Assembly (NCBI GenBank): GCA_964017195.1
Contig: OZ024900.1
Location: 32,752,641-32,816,640, forward strand
From: Siderastrea radians
Lineage: Eukaryota; Cnidaria; Anthozoa; Scleractinia; Rhizangiidae
Reading direction: 5' to 3'
DNA length: 64,000 nt
The position numbers were made by a program, and so were the translations under genes. A model generated the notes under the pieces. The model ran no database searches. It was not told where the DNA came from and was given only the letters and a program-made list of their open reading frames with translations. This document shows, one piece after another, positions 1 to 15,139 of this stretch (within the stretch, counting starts at the first letter, position 1; each line of letters opens with the position of its first letter).

Positions 1-365
1 AATACTGTACCGACTGACAACCTTCCGACACTCCGCCAATACTGTACCGACCGACACCCTACTGACACTCAGCCGATACTCTACCGACCGACACCCTACC
101 GACACTCGGCCGATACTCTACCGACCGACACCCTATCAACACTCGGCCGATACTTTACCGACCAACACCATATCAACACTCGGCCAATACTCTACCGAAC
201 GACACCCTATCGACACTCGGCAAATACTCTAGCGACCGACACCCTATCGACAATCGGCCAATACTGTACCGACTGACACCCTATCGACACACAGCCGATA
301 CTCTACCGACCGATACCCTATCGTCACTCGGCCAATACTCTACCGACCGACACCCTATCGACACT

Positions 366-420
366 CGGCCCATATGTTGGTCGATATCGGTCGCCTCCCG
401 ACCGACACCCTATCGACACT
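366..420 (+). repeat. 55-bp hairpin variant of the satellite unit (exemplar)
   Basis: At intervals the 37-bp unit is replaced by a 55-bp unit carrying ATGTTGGTCGATATCGGTCG followed by a CCTCC or CGTCC spacer. TCGGTCG, the 5-nt spacer and CGACCGA form a perfect 7-bp stem. Where the left context is CGACCGATAT (for example 4757) a second 10-bp inverted repeat with ATATCGGTCG appears. Copies occur near 374, 614, 854, 1168, 1593, 1648, 2091, 3143, 4767, 6623, 8373, 10057, 12625, 13844, 16024, 18700, 20709, 22617, 24336, 26129, 28344 and elsewhere, about 55 in all, and none lies outside the array in this window. Every apparent ATG-started frame beginning MLVDIG comes from this variant. Confidence 0.9.
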
Positions 421-1206
421 CGGCCAATACTCTACCGACCGACACCCTACCGACACTCGGCCGATACTCTACCGACCGACACCCTATCGACACTCGGCCG
501 ATACTCTACCGACCAACACCATATCAACACTCGGCCAATACTCTACCGACCGACACCCTATCGACACTCGGCCAATACTCTACCGACCGACACCCTATCG
601 ACTCTCGGCCGATATGTTGGTCGATATCGGTCGCGTCCCGACCGACACCCTATCGACACTCGGCCAATACTCTACCGACCGACACCCTACCGACACTCGG
701 CCGATACTCTACCGACCGACACCCTATCGACACTCGGTCGATTCTCTACCGACCGACACCCTATCAACACTCGGCCAATACTCTACCGACCAACACCCTA
801 TCGACAATCGGCCAATACTCTACCGACCGACACCCTATCGACACTCGGCCGATATGTTGGTCGATATCGGTCGCCTCCCGACCAACACCCTATCGACACT
901 CGGCCAATACTCTACCGACCGACACCCTACCGAAACTCGGCCGATACTCTACCGACCGACACCCTACCGACAATCGGCCAATACTCTACCGACCGACACC
1001 GTATCGACACTCGGCCAATACTCTACCGACCGACACCCTAACGACACTCCGCCAATACTCTACCGACCGACACCCTACCGACACTTGGCCGATACTCCAC
1101 CGTCCAACACCATATCAATACTCGGCCAATACTCTACCGACCGACACCCTATCGACACTCGGCCGATATGTTGGTCGATATCGGTCGCGTCCCGACCGAC
1201 ACCCTA

Positions 1207-4200
1207 TCGACACTCGGCCAATACTCTACCGACCGACACCCTACCGACACTCGGCCGATACTCTACCGACCGACACCCTATGGACACTCGGTCGATTCTC
1301 TACCGACCGACACCCTAACAACACTCGGCCAATACTCTACCGACCAACACCCTATCGACACTCCGCCAATACTCTACCGACCGACACCCTACCGACACTT
1401 GGCCAATACTCTACCGACCGACACCCTACCGACACTCGGCCGATACCCTACCGACCGACACCCTACCGACACTCGGCCAATACTCTACCGACCGACACCC
1501 TATCGACACTCGGCCAATACTCTACCGACCGACACCCTATCGACACTCGGCCAATACTCTACCGACCGACACCCTACCGACACTCGGCCGATATGTTGGT
1601 CGATATCGGTCGCGTCCCAATCGACACCCTATCGACACTCGGCCGATATGTTGGTCGATATCGGTCGCGTCCCGATCGACACCCTATCGACACTCGGCCA
1701 ATACTCTACCGACCGACACCCTACCGACACTCGGCCGATACTCTACCGACCGACACCCTATCGACACTCGGTCGATTCTCTACCGACCGACACCCTATCA
1801 ACACTCGGCCACTACTCTACCGACCAACACCCTATCGACAATCGGCCAATACTCTTCCGACCGACACCCTATCGACACTCGGCCGATATGTTGGTCGATA
1901 TCGGTCGCCTCCCGACCAACACCCTATCGACACTCGGCCAATACTCTACCGACCGACACCCTACTGACACTCGGCCGATACTCTACCGACCGACACCCTA
2001 CCGACACTCGGCCAATACTCTACCGACCGACACCCTATCGACACTTGGCTAATACTCTACCGACCGACACCCTATCGACACTCGGCCCATATGTTGGTCG
2101 ATATCGGTCGCCTCCCGACCGACACCCTATCGACAATCGGCCAATACTCTACCGACCGACACACTACTGACACTCAGCCGATAGTCTACCGACCGACACC
2201 CTATCGACACTCGGCCGATACTCTACCGACCGACACCCTACCGACACTCAGCCGATACTCTACCGACCGACAGCCTATTGACACTCGGTCGATTCTCTAC
2301 CGACCGACACCCTATCAACACTCGGCCAAAACTCTACCGACTGACACCCTATCGACAATCGGGCAATACTCTACCAACCGACACCCTATCGACACTCGGC
2401 CGATATGTTGGTCGATATCGGTCGCCTCCCGACCAACACCCTATCGACACTCGGCCAATACTCTACCGACCGACACCCTACCGACACTCGGCCGATACCC
2501 TACCGACCGACACCCTACCGACACTCGGCCAATACTCTTCCGACCAACACCCTATCGACACTCGGCCAATACTCTACCGACCGACACCCTATCGACACTC
2601 GGCCAATACTCTACCGACCGACACCCTACCGACACTCGCCCGATATGTTGGTCGATATCGGTCGCGTCCCAATCGACACCCTATCGACACTCGGCCGATA
2701 TGTTGGTCGATATCGGTCGCGTCCCGATCGACACCCTATCGACACTCGGCCAATACTCTACCGACCGACACCCTACCGACACTCGGCCGATACTCTACCG
2801 ACCGACACCCTATCGACACTCGGTCGATTCTCTACCGACCGACACCCTATCAACACTCGGCCTATACTCTACCGACCAACACCCTATCGACAATCGGCCA
2901 ATACTCTACCGACCGACACCCTATCGACACTCGGCCGATATGTTGGTCGATATCGGTCGCCTCCAGACCAACACCCTATCGACACTCGGCCAATACTCTA
3001 CCGACCGACACCCTACTGACACTCGGCCGATACTCTACCGACCGACACCCTACCGACACTCGGCCAATACTCTACCGACCGACACCCTATCGACACTTGG
3101 CTAATACTCTACCGACCGACACCCTATCGACACTCGGCCCATATGTTGGTCGATATCGGTCGCCTCCCGACCGACACCCTATCGACACTCGGCCAATACT
3201 CTACCGACCGACACCCTACCGACACTCAGCCGATAGTCTACCGACCGACACCCTATCGACACTCGGCCGATACTCTACCGACCAACACCATATCAACACT
3301 CCGCCAATACTCTACCGACCGACATCCTATGGACACTCGGCCAATACTCTACCGACCGACACCCTATCGACACTCGGGCAATAATCTACAGACCGACACC
3401 CTACCGACACTCGGCCGATACTCTACCGACCGACACCCTATCGACACTTGGTCGATTTTCTACCGACCGACACCCTATCAACACTCGGCCAATACTCTAC
3501 CGACCAACACCCTATCGACAATCGGCCAATACTCTACTGACAGACACCCTATCAACACTCGGCCGTTACGCTAAAGACCGACACCCTTCCGACACTCCGC
3601 ATATACTGTACCGACCGACACCCTACCGACACTCAGCCGACACTCTACCGACCGACACCCTATCGACACTTGGTCGATTTTCTACCGACCGACACCCTAT
3701 CAACACTCGGCCAATACTCTACCGACCAACACCCTATCGACAATCGGCCAATACTCTACTGACCGACACCCTATCAACACTCGGCCGTTACGCTAAAGAC
3801 CGACACCCTTCCGACACTCCGCATATACTGTACCGACCGACACCCTACCGACACTCAGCCGACACTCTACCGACCGACACCCTACTGACACTCGGCCAAT
3901 ACTCTACCGACCGACACCCTACCGACACTCGGCCAATACTCTACCGACCGACACCCTATCGACACTCGGCCAATACTCTACCGACCGACACCCTATCGAC
4001 ACTCGGCAAATACTCTACCGACCGACACCCTATCGACAATCGGCCAATACTGTACCGACTGACACCCTATCGACAGTCGGCCGATACTCTATCGACCGAC
4101 ACCCTATCTTCACTCGGCCAATACTCTACCGACAGACACCCTACCGACACTCGGCTGATACTCTAAAGACCGACACGCTATCGACACTCGGCCGATACTC

Positions 4201-7200
4201 TACCGACCGACACCCTATCGACACTCGGCCAATACTCTACCGACCCACACCCTATCGACACTTGGCCAATACTCTACCGACCGACACCCCATCAACACTT
4301 GGCCGATACTCTACCGACCAACACCCTTCCGACACTCCGCCAATACTGTACCGAGCGACACCCTACCGACACTCTGTCGATACTCTACCGACCGACACCC
4401 TATCGACACTCGGCCAAAACTGTACCGACCGACACCCTACTGACACTCGGCTGATACTCTACCGACCGACACCCTATCGACTCTCGGCCAAAACTGTACC
4501 GACCGACACCCTACCGACACTCGGCCGATACTCTACCGGCCGACACCCTACCGACACTCGGCTGATACTCTACCGACCGACACTCGGCCGATACTCTACC
4601 GACCGACACTCGGCCGATACTGTACCGACCGACACCCTACCGACACTTGGCCAATACTCTACCGACCGACACCCTATCGACACTCGGCCAATACTCTACC
4701 GGCTGACACCCTACCAACTCTCGGCCAATACTCTACCGACCGACACCCTATCGACACTCGACCGATATGTTGGTCGATATCGGTCGCCTCCCGACCGACA
4801 TGCATATTGACCGATACTCTATCGCTAAGTCGATACTCGGCCGATACTCTACCGACCGACACCCTATCGACACTCGGCCAATACTCTACCGACCGACACC
4901 CTATCGACACTCGGCCGATATGTTGGTCGATATCGGTCGCCTCCCGACGGACACGCTATCGACACGAGGCCAATACTCTACTGACCGACACCCTACCGGC
5001 ACTCGGCCGATACTCTACCGAGCGACACCCTATCGACACTCGGCCGATACTCTACCGACCAACACCATATCAACACTCGGCCAATACTCTACCGAAAAAC
5101 ACCCTATCGACACGAGGCCAATACTCTACCGACCGACACCCTATCAACACTCGGCCGTTACTCTACCGACCGACAGAAAACTGTACCGACCGACACCCTA
5201 CCGACACTCGGCCAATACTCTACCGACCGACACCCTATCGATACTCGGCCAATCCTCTACCGACCGACACCCTATCGACAATCGGCCAATACTGTACCGA
5301 CTGACACCCTATCGACACTCGGCCGATACTCTACCGACCGATTCCCTATCGTCACTCGGCTAATACTCTACCGACCGACACCCTACCGACACTCGGCCGA
5401 TACTCTACCGACCGACACCCTATCGACACTCGGCCGATACTCTACCGACCGACACCCTATAAACACTCGGCCAATACTCTACTGACCAACACCCTATCGA
5501 CACTCGGCCAATACTCTACCGACCGACACCCTATCAACACTCGGCCGTTACTCTACCGACCGACACCCTTCCGACACTCCGCCAATACTGTACCGACTGA
5601 CACCCTACCGACACTCAGCCGATACCCTACCGACCGACACCCTACCGACACTCAGCCGATACTCTACCGACCGACACCCTACCGACACTCGGCCAATACT
5701 CTACCCACCGACACCCTATCGACACTCGGCCAATACTCTACCGACGGACACCCTATCGACACTCGGCAAACACTCTACCGACCGACACCCTATCGACAAT
5801 CGGCCAATACTGTACCGACTGACACCCTATCGACAATCGGCCGATACTCCACCGACCGACACCCTATCGTCACTCGGCCAATAGTCTACCGACCGACACC
5901 GTACCGACACTCGGCTGATACTCTACCGACCGCCAACCTATCGACACTTTGCCGATACTCTACCGACCGACACCCTATCGAGACTAGGCCAATACTGTAG
6001 CGACCGACACCCTACTGACACTCGGCTGATACTCTACCGACCGACACCCTATCGACACTCGGCCAAAACTGTACCGACCGACACCCTACTGACACTCGGC
6101 TCATACTCTACCGACAGACACCCTATCGACACTCGGCCAAAACTGTACCGACCGACACCCTACTGACTCTCGGCCAATACTCTACCGACAGACACCCTAC
6201 CGACACTCGGCTGGTACTCTAAAGACCGACACCCTATCGACACTCGGCCGATACTCTACCTACCGACACCCTATCGACACTCGGCCAATACTCTACCGAC
6301 CAACACCCTATCGACACTCGGCCAATACTCTACCGACCGACACCCCATCAACACTCGGCCGATACTCTACCGACCAACACCCTTCCGACACTCCGCCAAT
6401 ACTGTACCGACCGACACCCTACCGACACTCTGACGATACTCTACCGACCGACACCCTATCGACACTCGGCCAAAACTGTACCGAACGACACCCTACTGAC
6501 ACTCGGCTGATACTCTACCGACCGACACCCTATCAACACTCGGCCAAAACTGTACCGACCGACACCCTATCAACACTCGGCCAATACTCTACCGACCGAC
6601 ACGCTATCGACGCTCGACCGATATGTTGGTCGATATCGGTCGCCTCCCGACCGACATGCATATTGACCGATACTCGATCGGTAAGTGAACACTCGGCCGA
6701 TACTTTACCGACCGACACCCTATCGAAACTCGGCCAATGCTCTACCGACCGACACCCTATCGACACTTGGCCGATATGTTGGTCGATATCGGTCGCCTCC
6801 CGACCGACACCCTATCGACACTGGGCCAATACTCTACTGACCGACACCCTACCGACACTCGGCCGATACTCTACCGACCGACACCCTATCGACACTCGGC
6901 CGATTCTCTACCGACCGACTCCCTATCAACACTCGGCCAATACTCTACCGAAAAACACCCTATCGACACGAGGCCAATACTCTACCGACCGACACCCTAT
7001 CAACACTCGGCCGTTACTCTACCGACCGACACAAAACTGTACCGACCGACACCCTACCGACACTCGGCCAATACTCTACCGACCGACACCCTATCGATAC
7101 TCGGTCAATACTCTACCGACCGACACCCTATCGACAATCGGCCAATACTGTACCGACTGACACCCTATCGACACTCGGCCGATACTCTACCGACCGATTC

Positions 7201-8150
7201 CCTATCGACACTCGGCTAATACTCTTCCGACCGACACCCTACCGACACTCGGCCGATACTCTACCGACTGACACCCTATCGACACTCGGCCGATACTCTA
7301 CCAACCGACACCCTATCAACACTCGGCCAATACTCTACCGACCAACACCCTATCGACACTCGGCCAATACTCTACCGACCGACACCCTATCAACACTCGG
7401 CCGTTACTCTACCGACCGACACCCTTCCGACACTCCGCCAATACTGTACCGACCGACACCCTACCGACACTCAGCCGATACTCTACCGACCGACACCCTA
7501 CCAACACTCAGCCGATACTCTACCGACCGACACCCTACCGACACTCGGCCAATTCTCTACCCACCGACACCCTATCGACACTCGGCCAATACTCTACCGA
7601 CGGATACCCTATCGACACTCGGCAAATACTCTACCGACCGACACCCTATCGACAATCGGCCAATACTGTACCGACTGACACCCTATCGACACTCGGCCGA
7701 TACTCTACCGACCGACACCCTATCGTCACTCGGCCAATACTCTACCGACCGACACCGTACCGACACTCTGCTGATACTCTACCGACCAACACCTTATCGA
7801 CACTCGGCCGATACTTTACCGACCGACACCCTATCGACATTCGGCCAATACTCTACCGACCAACACCCTATCGACACTCGGCCAATACCCTACCGACCGA
7901 CACCCTATCAACACTCGGCCGATACTCTACCGACCGACAACCTTCCGACACTCCGCCAATACTGTACCGACCGACACCCTATCGACACACGGCCAAAACT
8001 GTACCGACCGACACCCTACTGACACTCAGCTGATACTCTACCGACCGACACCCTATCGACACTCGGCCAAAACTGTACCGACCGACACCCTACTGACACT
8101 CGGCCAATACCCTACCGACAGACACCCTACCGACACTCGGCTGATACTCT
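1207..8150 (+). repeat. Higher-order block A of the satellite, repeated at +13,933
   Basis: Variant order and rare substitutions in this interval recur at about 15,140-22,080 with a constant offset of 13,933 bp. Checkpoints: 1278 and 15211, 1593 and 15526, 2091 and 16024, 4262 and 18195, 6663 and 20596. Differences are few, single substitutions plus a few 1-4-bp indels near 21.15-22.02 kb. The copy is therefore a recent duplication or an assembly effect. The flanks align at other offsets (12,251 for about 340-1,810; 12,560 for about 9,505-10,960). Confidence 0.85.
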
Positions 8151-9527
8151 AAAAACCGACAACCTATCGACACTCGGCCGATACTCTACCGACCGACACG
8201 CTATCGACGCTCGACCGATATGTTGGTCGATATCGGTCGCCTCCCGACCGACATGCATATTGACCGATACTCGATCGGTAAGTGAACACTCGGCCGATAC
8301 TTTACCGACCGACACCCTATCGAAACTCGGCCAATGCTCTACCGACCGACACCCTATCGACACTCGGCCGATATGTTGGTCGATATCGGTCGCCTCCCGA
8401 CCGACACCCTATCGACACTGGGCCAATACTCTACTGACCGACACCCTACCGACACTCGGCCGATACTCTACCGACCGACACCCTATCGACACTCGGCCGA
8501 TTCTCTACCGACCGACTCCCTATCAACACTCGGCCAATACTCTACCGAAAAACACCCTATCGACACGAGGCCAATACTCTACCGACCGACACCCTATCAA
8601 CACTCGGCCGTTACTCTACCGACCGACACAAAACTGTACCGACCGACACCCTACCGACACTCGGCCAATACTCTACCGACCGACACCCTATCGATACTCG
8701 GTCAATACTCTACCGACCGACACCCTATCGACAATCGGCCAATACTGTACCGACTGACACCCTATCGACACTCGGCCGATACTCTACCGACCGATTCCCT
8801 ATCGACACTCGGCTAATACTCTTCCGACCGACACCCTACCGACACTCGGCCGATACTCTACCGACTGACACCCTATCGACACTCGGCCGATACTCTACCA
8901 ACCGACACCCTATCAACACTCGGCCAATACTCTACCGACCAACACCCTATCGACACTCGGCCAATACTCTACCGACCGACACCCTATCAACACTCGGCCG
9001 TTACTCTACCGACCGACACCCTTCCGACACTCCGCCAATACTGTACCGACCAAAACCCTACCGACACTCAGCCGATACTCTACCGACCGACACCCTACCA
9101 ACACTCAGCCGATACTCTACCGACCGACACCCTACCGACACTCGGCCAATTCTCTACCCACCGACACCCTATCGACACTCGGCCAATACTCTACCGACGG
9201 ATACCCTATCGACACTCGGCAAATACTCTACCGACCGACACCCTATCGACAATCGGCCAATACTGTACCGACTGACACCCTATCGACACTCGGCCGATAC
9301 TCTACCGACCGACACCCTATCGTCACTCGGCCAATACTCTACCGACCGACACCGTACCGACACTCTGCTGATACTCTACCGACCAACACCTTATCGACAC
9401 TCGGCCGATACTTTACCGACCGACACCCTATCGACATTCGGCCAATACTCTACCGACCAACACCCTATCGACACTCGGCCAATACCCTACCAACCGACAC
9501 CCTATCAACACTCGGCCGATACTCTAC
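6590..9527 (+). repeat. Local tandem duplication, period 1,597 bp
   Basis: About 6,590-7,930 is repeated at about 8,187-9,527 (for example 6663 and 8260, 6737 and 8334). The copies share rare marks such as the ATGCAT-containing variant and the gaaaaacac variant. The corresponding place in the second 14-kb block has only one copy, so this duplication postdates the large one or was lost from it. Confidence 0.8.
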
Positions 9528-12500
9528 TGACCGACACCCTATCGACACTCGGCCAATACTCTACCGACCAACACCCTATCGACACTCGGCCAATACTCTA
9601 CAGACCGACACCCCATCAACACTCGGCCGATATGTTGGTCGATATCGGTCGCCTCCCGACCGACACCCTATCGACACTCGGCCAATACTCTACTGACCGA
9701 CACCCTACCGACACTCGGCCGATACTCTACCGACCGACACCCTACTGACACTCAGCCGATACTCTACCGACCGACACCCTACCGACACTCGGCCAATACT
9801 GTACCGACCGACACCCTACCGACACTCAGCCGATACTCTACCGACCGACACCGTATCGACACTCGGCCAAAACTGTACCAACCGGCACCCTACTGACACT
9901 CGGCTGATACTGTACCGACCGACACCCTATCGACACTCAGCCAAAACTGTACCGACCGACACCCTACCGACACTCGGCCAATGCTCTACCGACCGACACC
10001 CTATCGACACTCGGCCAATACTCTACCGACCGACACCCTATCGACACTCGGCCGATATGTTGGTCGATATCGGTCACCTCCCGACCGACACCCTATCAAC
10101 ACTCTGCCAATACTCTACTGACCGACACTCTACCGACACTCGGCCGATAGTCTACCGACCGACACCCTATCGACACTCGGCCAATACTCTACCGACCGAC
10201 AACCTATCAACACTCGGCCAATACTCTACCGAAAAACACCCTATCGACACTCGGCCAATACTCTACCGACCGACACATTATCAACACTCGGGCGTTACTC
10301 TCCCGACCGACACCCTATCGACACTCGGCCAATACTCTACCGACCGATACCCTATCAACACTCGGCCAATACTGTACCGACTGACACCCTTCGGACACTC
10401 CGCCAGTACTGTACCGACCGACACCCTACCAACACTCAGCCGATACTCTACCGACCGACACCCTACCGACACTCGGCCAATACTCTACCGACCGACACCC
10501 TATCGATACTCGGCCAATACTCTACCGACCGACACCCTATCGACACTCGGCAAATACTCTACCGACCGACACCCTATCGAAATCACCCAATACTGTACCG
10601 ACTGACACCCTATCGACACTCGGCCGATACTCTACAGACCGATACCCTATCGTCACTCGGCCAATACTCTACCGACCGACACCCTATCGACACTCGGCCC
10701 ATATGTTGGTCGATATCGGTCGCCTCCCGACCGACACCCTATCGACACTCGGCCAATACTCTACCGACCGACACCCTACCGAAACTCGGCCGATACTCTA
10801 CCGACCGACACCCTATCTACACTCGGCCGATACTCTACCGACCAACACCATATCAACACTCGGCCAATACTCTACCGACCGACACCCTATCGACACTCGG
10901 CCAATACTCTACCGACCGACACCCTATCGACACTCGGCCCATATGTTGGTCGATATCGGTCGCGTCACGACCGACACCCTATCGACCCTCTGCCAATACT
11001 GTACCGACCGACACCCTACCGACACTCGGCCGATACTCTACCGACCGACACACTATCGACACTCGGTCGATTCTCTACCGACCAACACCATATCAACACT
11101 CGGCCAATACTCTACCGACCGACACCCTATCGACACTCGGCCAATACTCTACCGACCGACACCCTACCGACACTCGGCCGATACTCTACCGACCGACACC
11201 CTATCAACACTCGGCCAATACTCTACCGACCGACACCCTATCGACAATCGGCCAATACTCTACCGACCGACACCCTATCGACACTCGGCCGATATGTTGG
11301 TCGATATCGGTCGCCTCCCGACCAACACCCTATCGACACTCGGCCAATACTCTACCGACCGACACCCTACCGACACTCGGCCAATACTCTACCGACCGAC
11401 ACCCTATCGACACTCGGCCAATACTCTACCGACCGATACCCTACCAACACTCGGCCAATACTGTACCGACCGACAACCTATCGACAGTCCGCCAATACTG
11501 TACCGACCGACACCCTACCGACACTCAGCCGATACTCTACCGACCGACACCCTATCGACACTCGGCCAAAACTGTACCGACCGACACCCTACTGACACTC
11601 GGCTGATACTCTACCGACCGACACCCTATCGACACTCGGCCAAAACTGTACCGACCGACACCCTACTGACACTCGGCTGATACTCTACCCACCGACACCC
11701 TATCGACACTCGGCCAAAACTGTACCGACCGACACCCTACCGACACTCGGCCAATACTCTACCGACCGACACCCTATCGACACCCGGCCAATACTCTACC
11801 GACCGACACCCTATCGACACTCGGCCGATATGTTGGTCGATATCGGTCGCCTCCCGACCGACACCCTATCGACACTCGGCCAATACTCTACTGACCGACA
11901 CCCTACCGACACTCGGCCGATACTCTACCAACCGACACCCTATCGACACTCGGCCAATACTCTACCGACCGACACCCTACCGACACTCGGCCGATACTCT
12001 ACCGACGGACACCCTATCGACACTCGGTCGATTCTCTACCGACCGACACCCTATCAACATTCTGCCGTTACTCTACCGACCGACACCCTATCGACACTCG
12101 GTCGATTCTCTACCGACCGACACCCTATCAACATTCTGCCGTTACTCTACCGACCGACACCCTATCGACACTCGGCCAATACTCTACCGACCGATACCCT
12201 ATCAACACTCGGCCAATACTGTACCGACTGACAACCTTCCGACACTCCGCCAATACTGTACCGACCGACACCCTACCGACACTCAGCCGATACTCTACCG
12301 ACCGACACCCTACCGACACTCGGCCGATACTCTACCGACCGACACCCTATCAACACTCGGCCGATACTTTACCGACCAACACCATATCAACACTCGGCCA
12401 ATACTCTACCGAACGACACCCTATCGACACTCGGCAAATACTCTAGCGACCGACACCCTATCGACAATCGGCCAATACTGTACCGACTGACACCCTATCG

Positions 12501-15139
12501 ACACTCAGCCGATACTCTACCGACCAACACCATATCAACACTCGGCCAATACTCTACCGACCGACACCCTATCGACACTCGGCCAATACTCTACCGACCG
12601 ACACCCTATCGACACTCGGCCCATATGTTGGTCGATATCGGTCGCCTCCCGACCGACACCCTATCGACACTCGGCCAATACTCTACCGACCGACACCCTA
12701 CCGACACTCGGCCGATACTCTACCGACCGACACCCTATCGACACTCGGCCGATACTCTACCGACCAACACCATATCAACACTCGGCCAATACTCTACCGA
12801 CCGACACCCTATCGACACTCGGCCAATACTCTACCGACCGACACCCTATCGACTCTCGGCCGATATGTTGGTCGATATCGGTCGCGTCCCGACCGACACC
12901 CTATCGACACTCGGCCAATACTCTACCGACCGACACCCTACCGACACTCGGCCGATACTCTACCGACCGACACCCTATCGACACTCGGTCGATTCTCTAC
13001 CGACCGACACCCTATCAACACTCGGCCAATACTCTACCGACCAACACCCTATCGACAATCGGCCAATACTCTACCGACCGACACCCTATCGACACTCGGC
13101 CGATATGTTGGTCGATATCGGTCGCCTCCCGACCAACACCCTATCGACACTCGGCCAATACTCTACCGACCGACACCCTACCGAAACTCGGCCGATACTC
13201 TACCGACCGACACCCTACCGACAATCGGCCAATACTCTACCGACCGACACCGTATCGACACTCGGCGAATACTCTACCGACCGACACCCTAACGACACTC
13301 CGCCAATACTCTACCGACCGACACCCTACCGACACTTGGCCGATACTCTACCGTCCAACACCATATCAATACTCGGCCAATACTCTACCGACCGACACCC
13401 TATCGACACTCGGCCGATATGTTGGTCGATATCGGTCGCGTCCCGACCGACACCCTATCGACACTCGGCCAATACTCTACCGACCGACACCCTACCGACA
13501 CTCGGCCGATACTCTACCGACCGACACCCTATGGACACTCGGTCGATTCTCTACCGACCGACACCCTAACAACACTCGGCCAATACTCTACCGACCAACA
13601 CCCTATCGACACTCCGCCAATACTCTACCGACCGACACCCTACCGACACTTGGCCAATACTCTACCGACCGACACCCTACCGACACTCGGCCGATACCCT
13701 ACCGACCGACACCCTACCGACACTCGGCCAATACTCTACCGACCGACACCCTATCGACACTCGGCCAATACTCTACCGACTGACACCCTATCGACACTCG
13801 GCCAATAGTCTACCGACCGACACCCTACCGACACTCGGCCGATATGTTGGTCGATATCGGTCGCGTCCCAATCGACACCCTATCGACACTCGGCCGATAT
13901 GTTGGTCGATATCGGTCGCGTCCCGATCGACACCCTATCGACACTCGGCCAATACTCTACCGACCGACACCCTACCGACACTCGGCCGATACTCTACCGA
14001 CCGACACCCTATCGACACTCGGTCGATTCTCTACCGACCGACACCCTATCAACACTCGGCCAATACTCTACCGACTAACACCCTATCGACAATCGGCCAA
14101 TACTCTACCGACCGATACCCTACCGACACTCGGCCGATACTCTACCAACCGACACCCTATCGACACTCGGCCGATACTCTACCGACCGACACCCTATCGA
14201 CACTCGGTCGATTCTCTACCGACCGACACCCTATCAACACTCGGCCAATACTCTACCGACCAACACCCTATCGACACTCGGCCAATACTCTACTGACCGA
14301 CACCCTACCGACACTCGGCCGATACTCTACCAACCGACACCCTATCGACACTCGGCCAATACTCTACCGACCGACACCCTACCGACACTCGGCCGATACT
14401 CTACCGACCGACACCCTATCGACACTCGGTCGATTCTCTACCGACCGACACCCTATCAACATTCTGCCGTTACTCTACCGACCGACACCCTATCGACACT
14501 CGGCCAATACTCTACCGACCGATACCCTATCAACACTCGGCCAATACTGTACCGACTGACAACCTTCCGACACTCCGCCAATACTGTACCGACCGACACC
14601 CTACCGACACTCAGCCGATACTCTACCGACCGACACCCTACCGACACTCGGCCGATACTCTACCGACCGACACCCTATCAACACTCGGCCGATACTTTAC
14701 CGACCAACACCATATCAACACTCGGCCAATACTCTACCGAACGACACCCTATCGACACTCGGCAAATACTCTAGCGACCGACACCCTATCGACAATCGGC
14801 CAATACTGTACCGACTGACACCCTATCGACACACAGCCGATACTCTACCGACCGATACCCTATCGTCACTCGGCCAATACTCTACCGACCGACACCCTAT
14901 CGACACTCGGCCCATATGTTGGTCGATATCGGTCGCCTCCCGACCGACACCCTATCGACACTCGGCCAATACTCTACCGACCGACACCCTACCGACACTC
15001 GGCCGATACTCTACCGACCGACACCCTATCGACACTCGGCCGATACTCTACCGACCAACACCATATCAACACTCGGCCAATACTCTACCGACCGACACCC
15101 TATCGACACTCGGCCAATACTCTACCGACCGACACCCTA

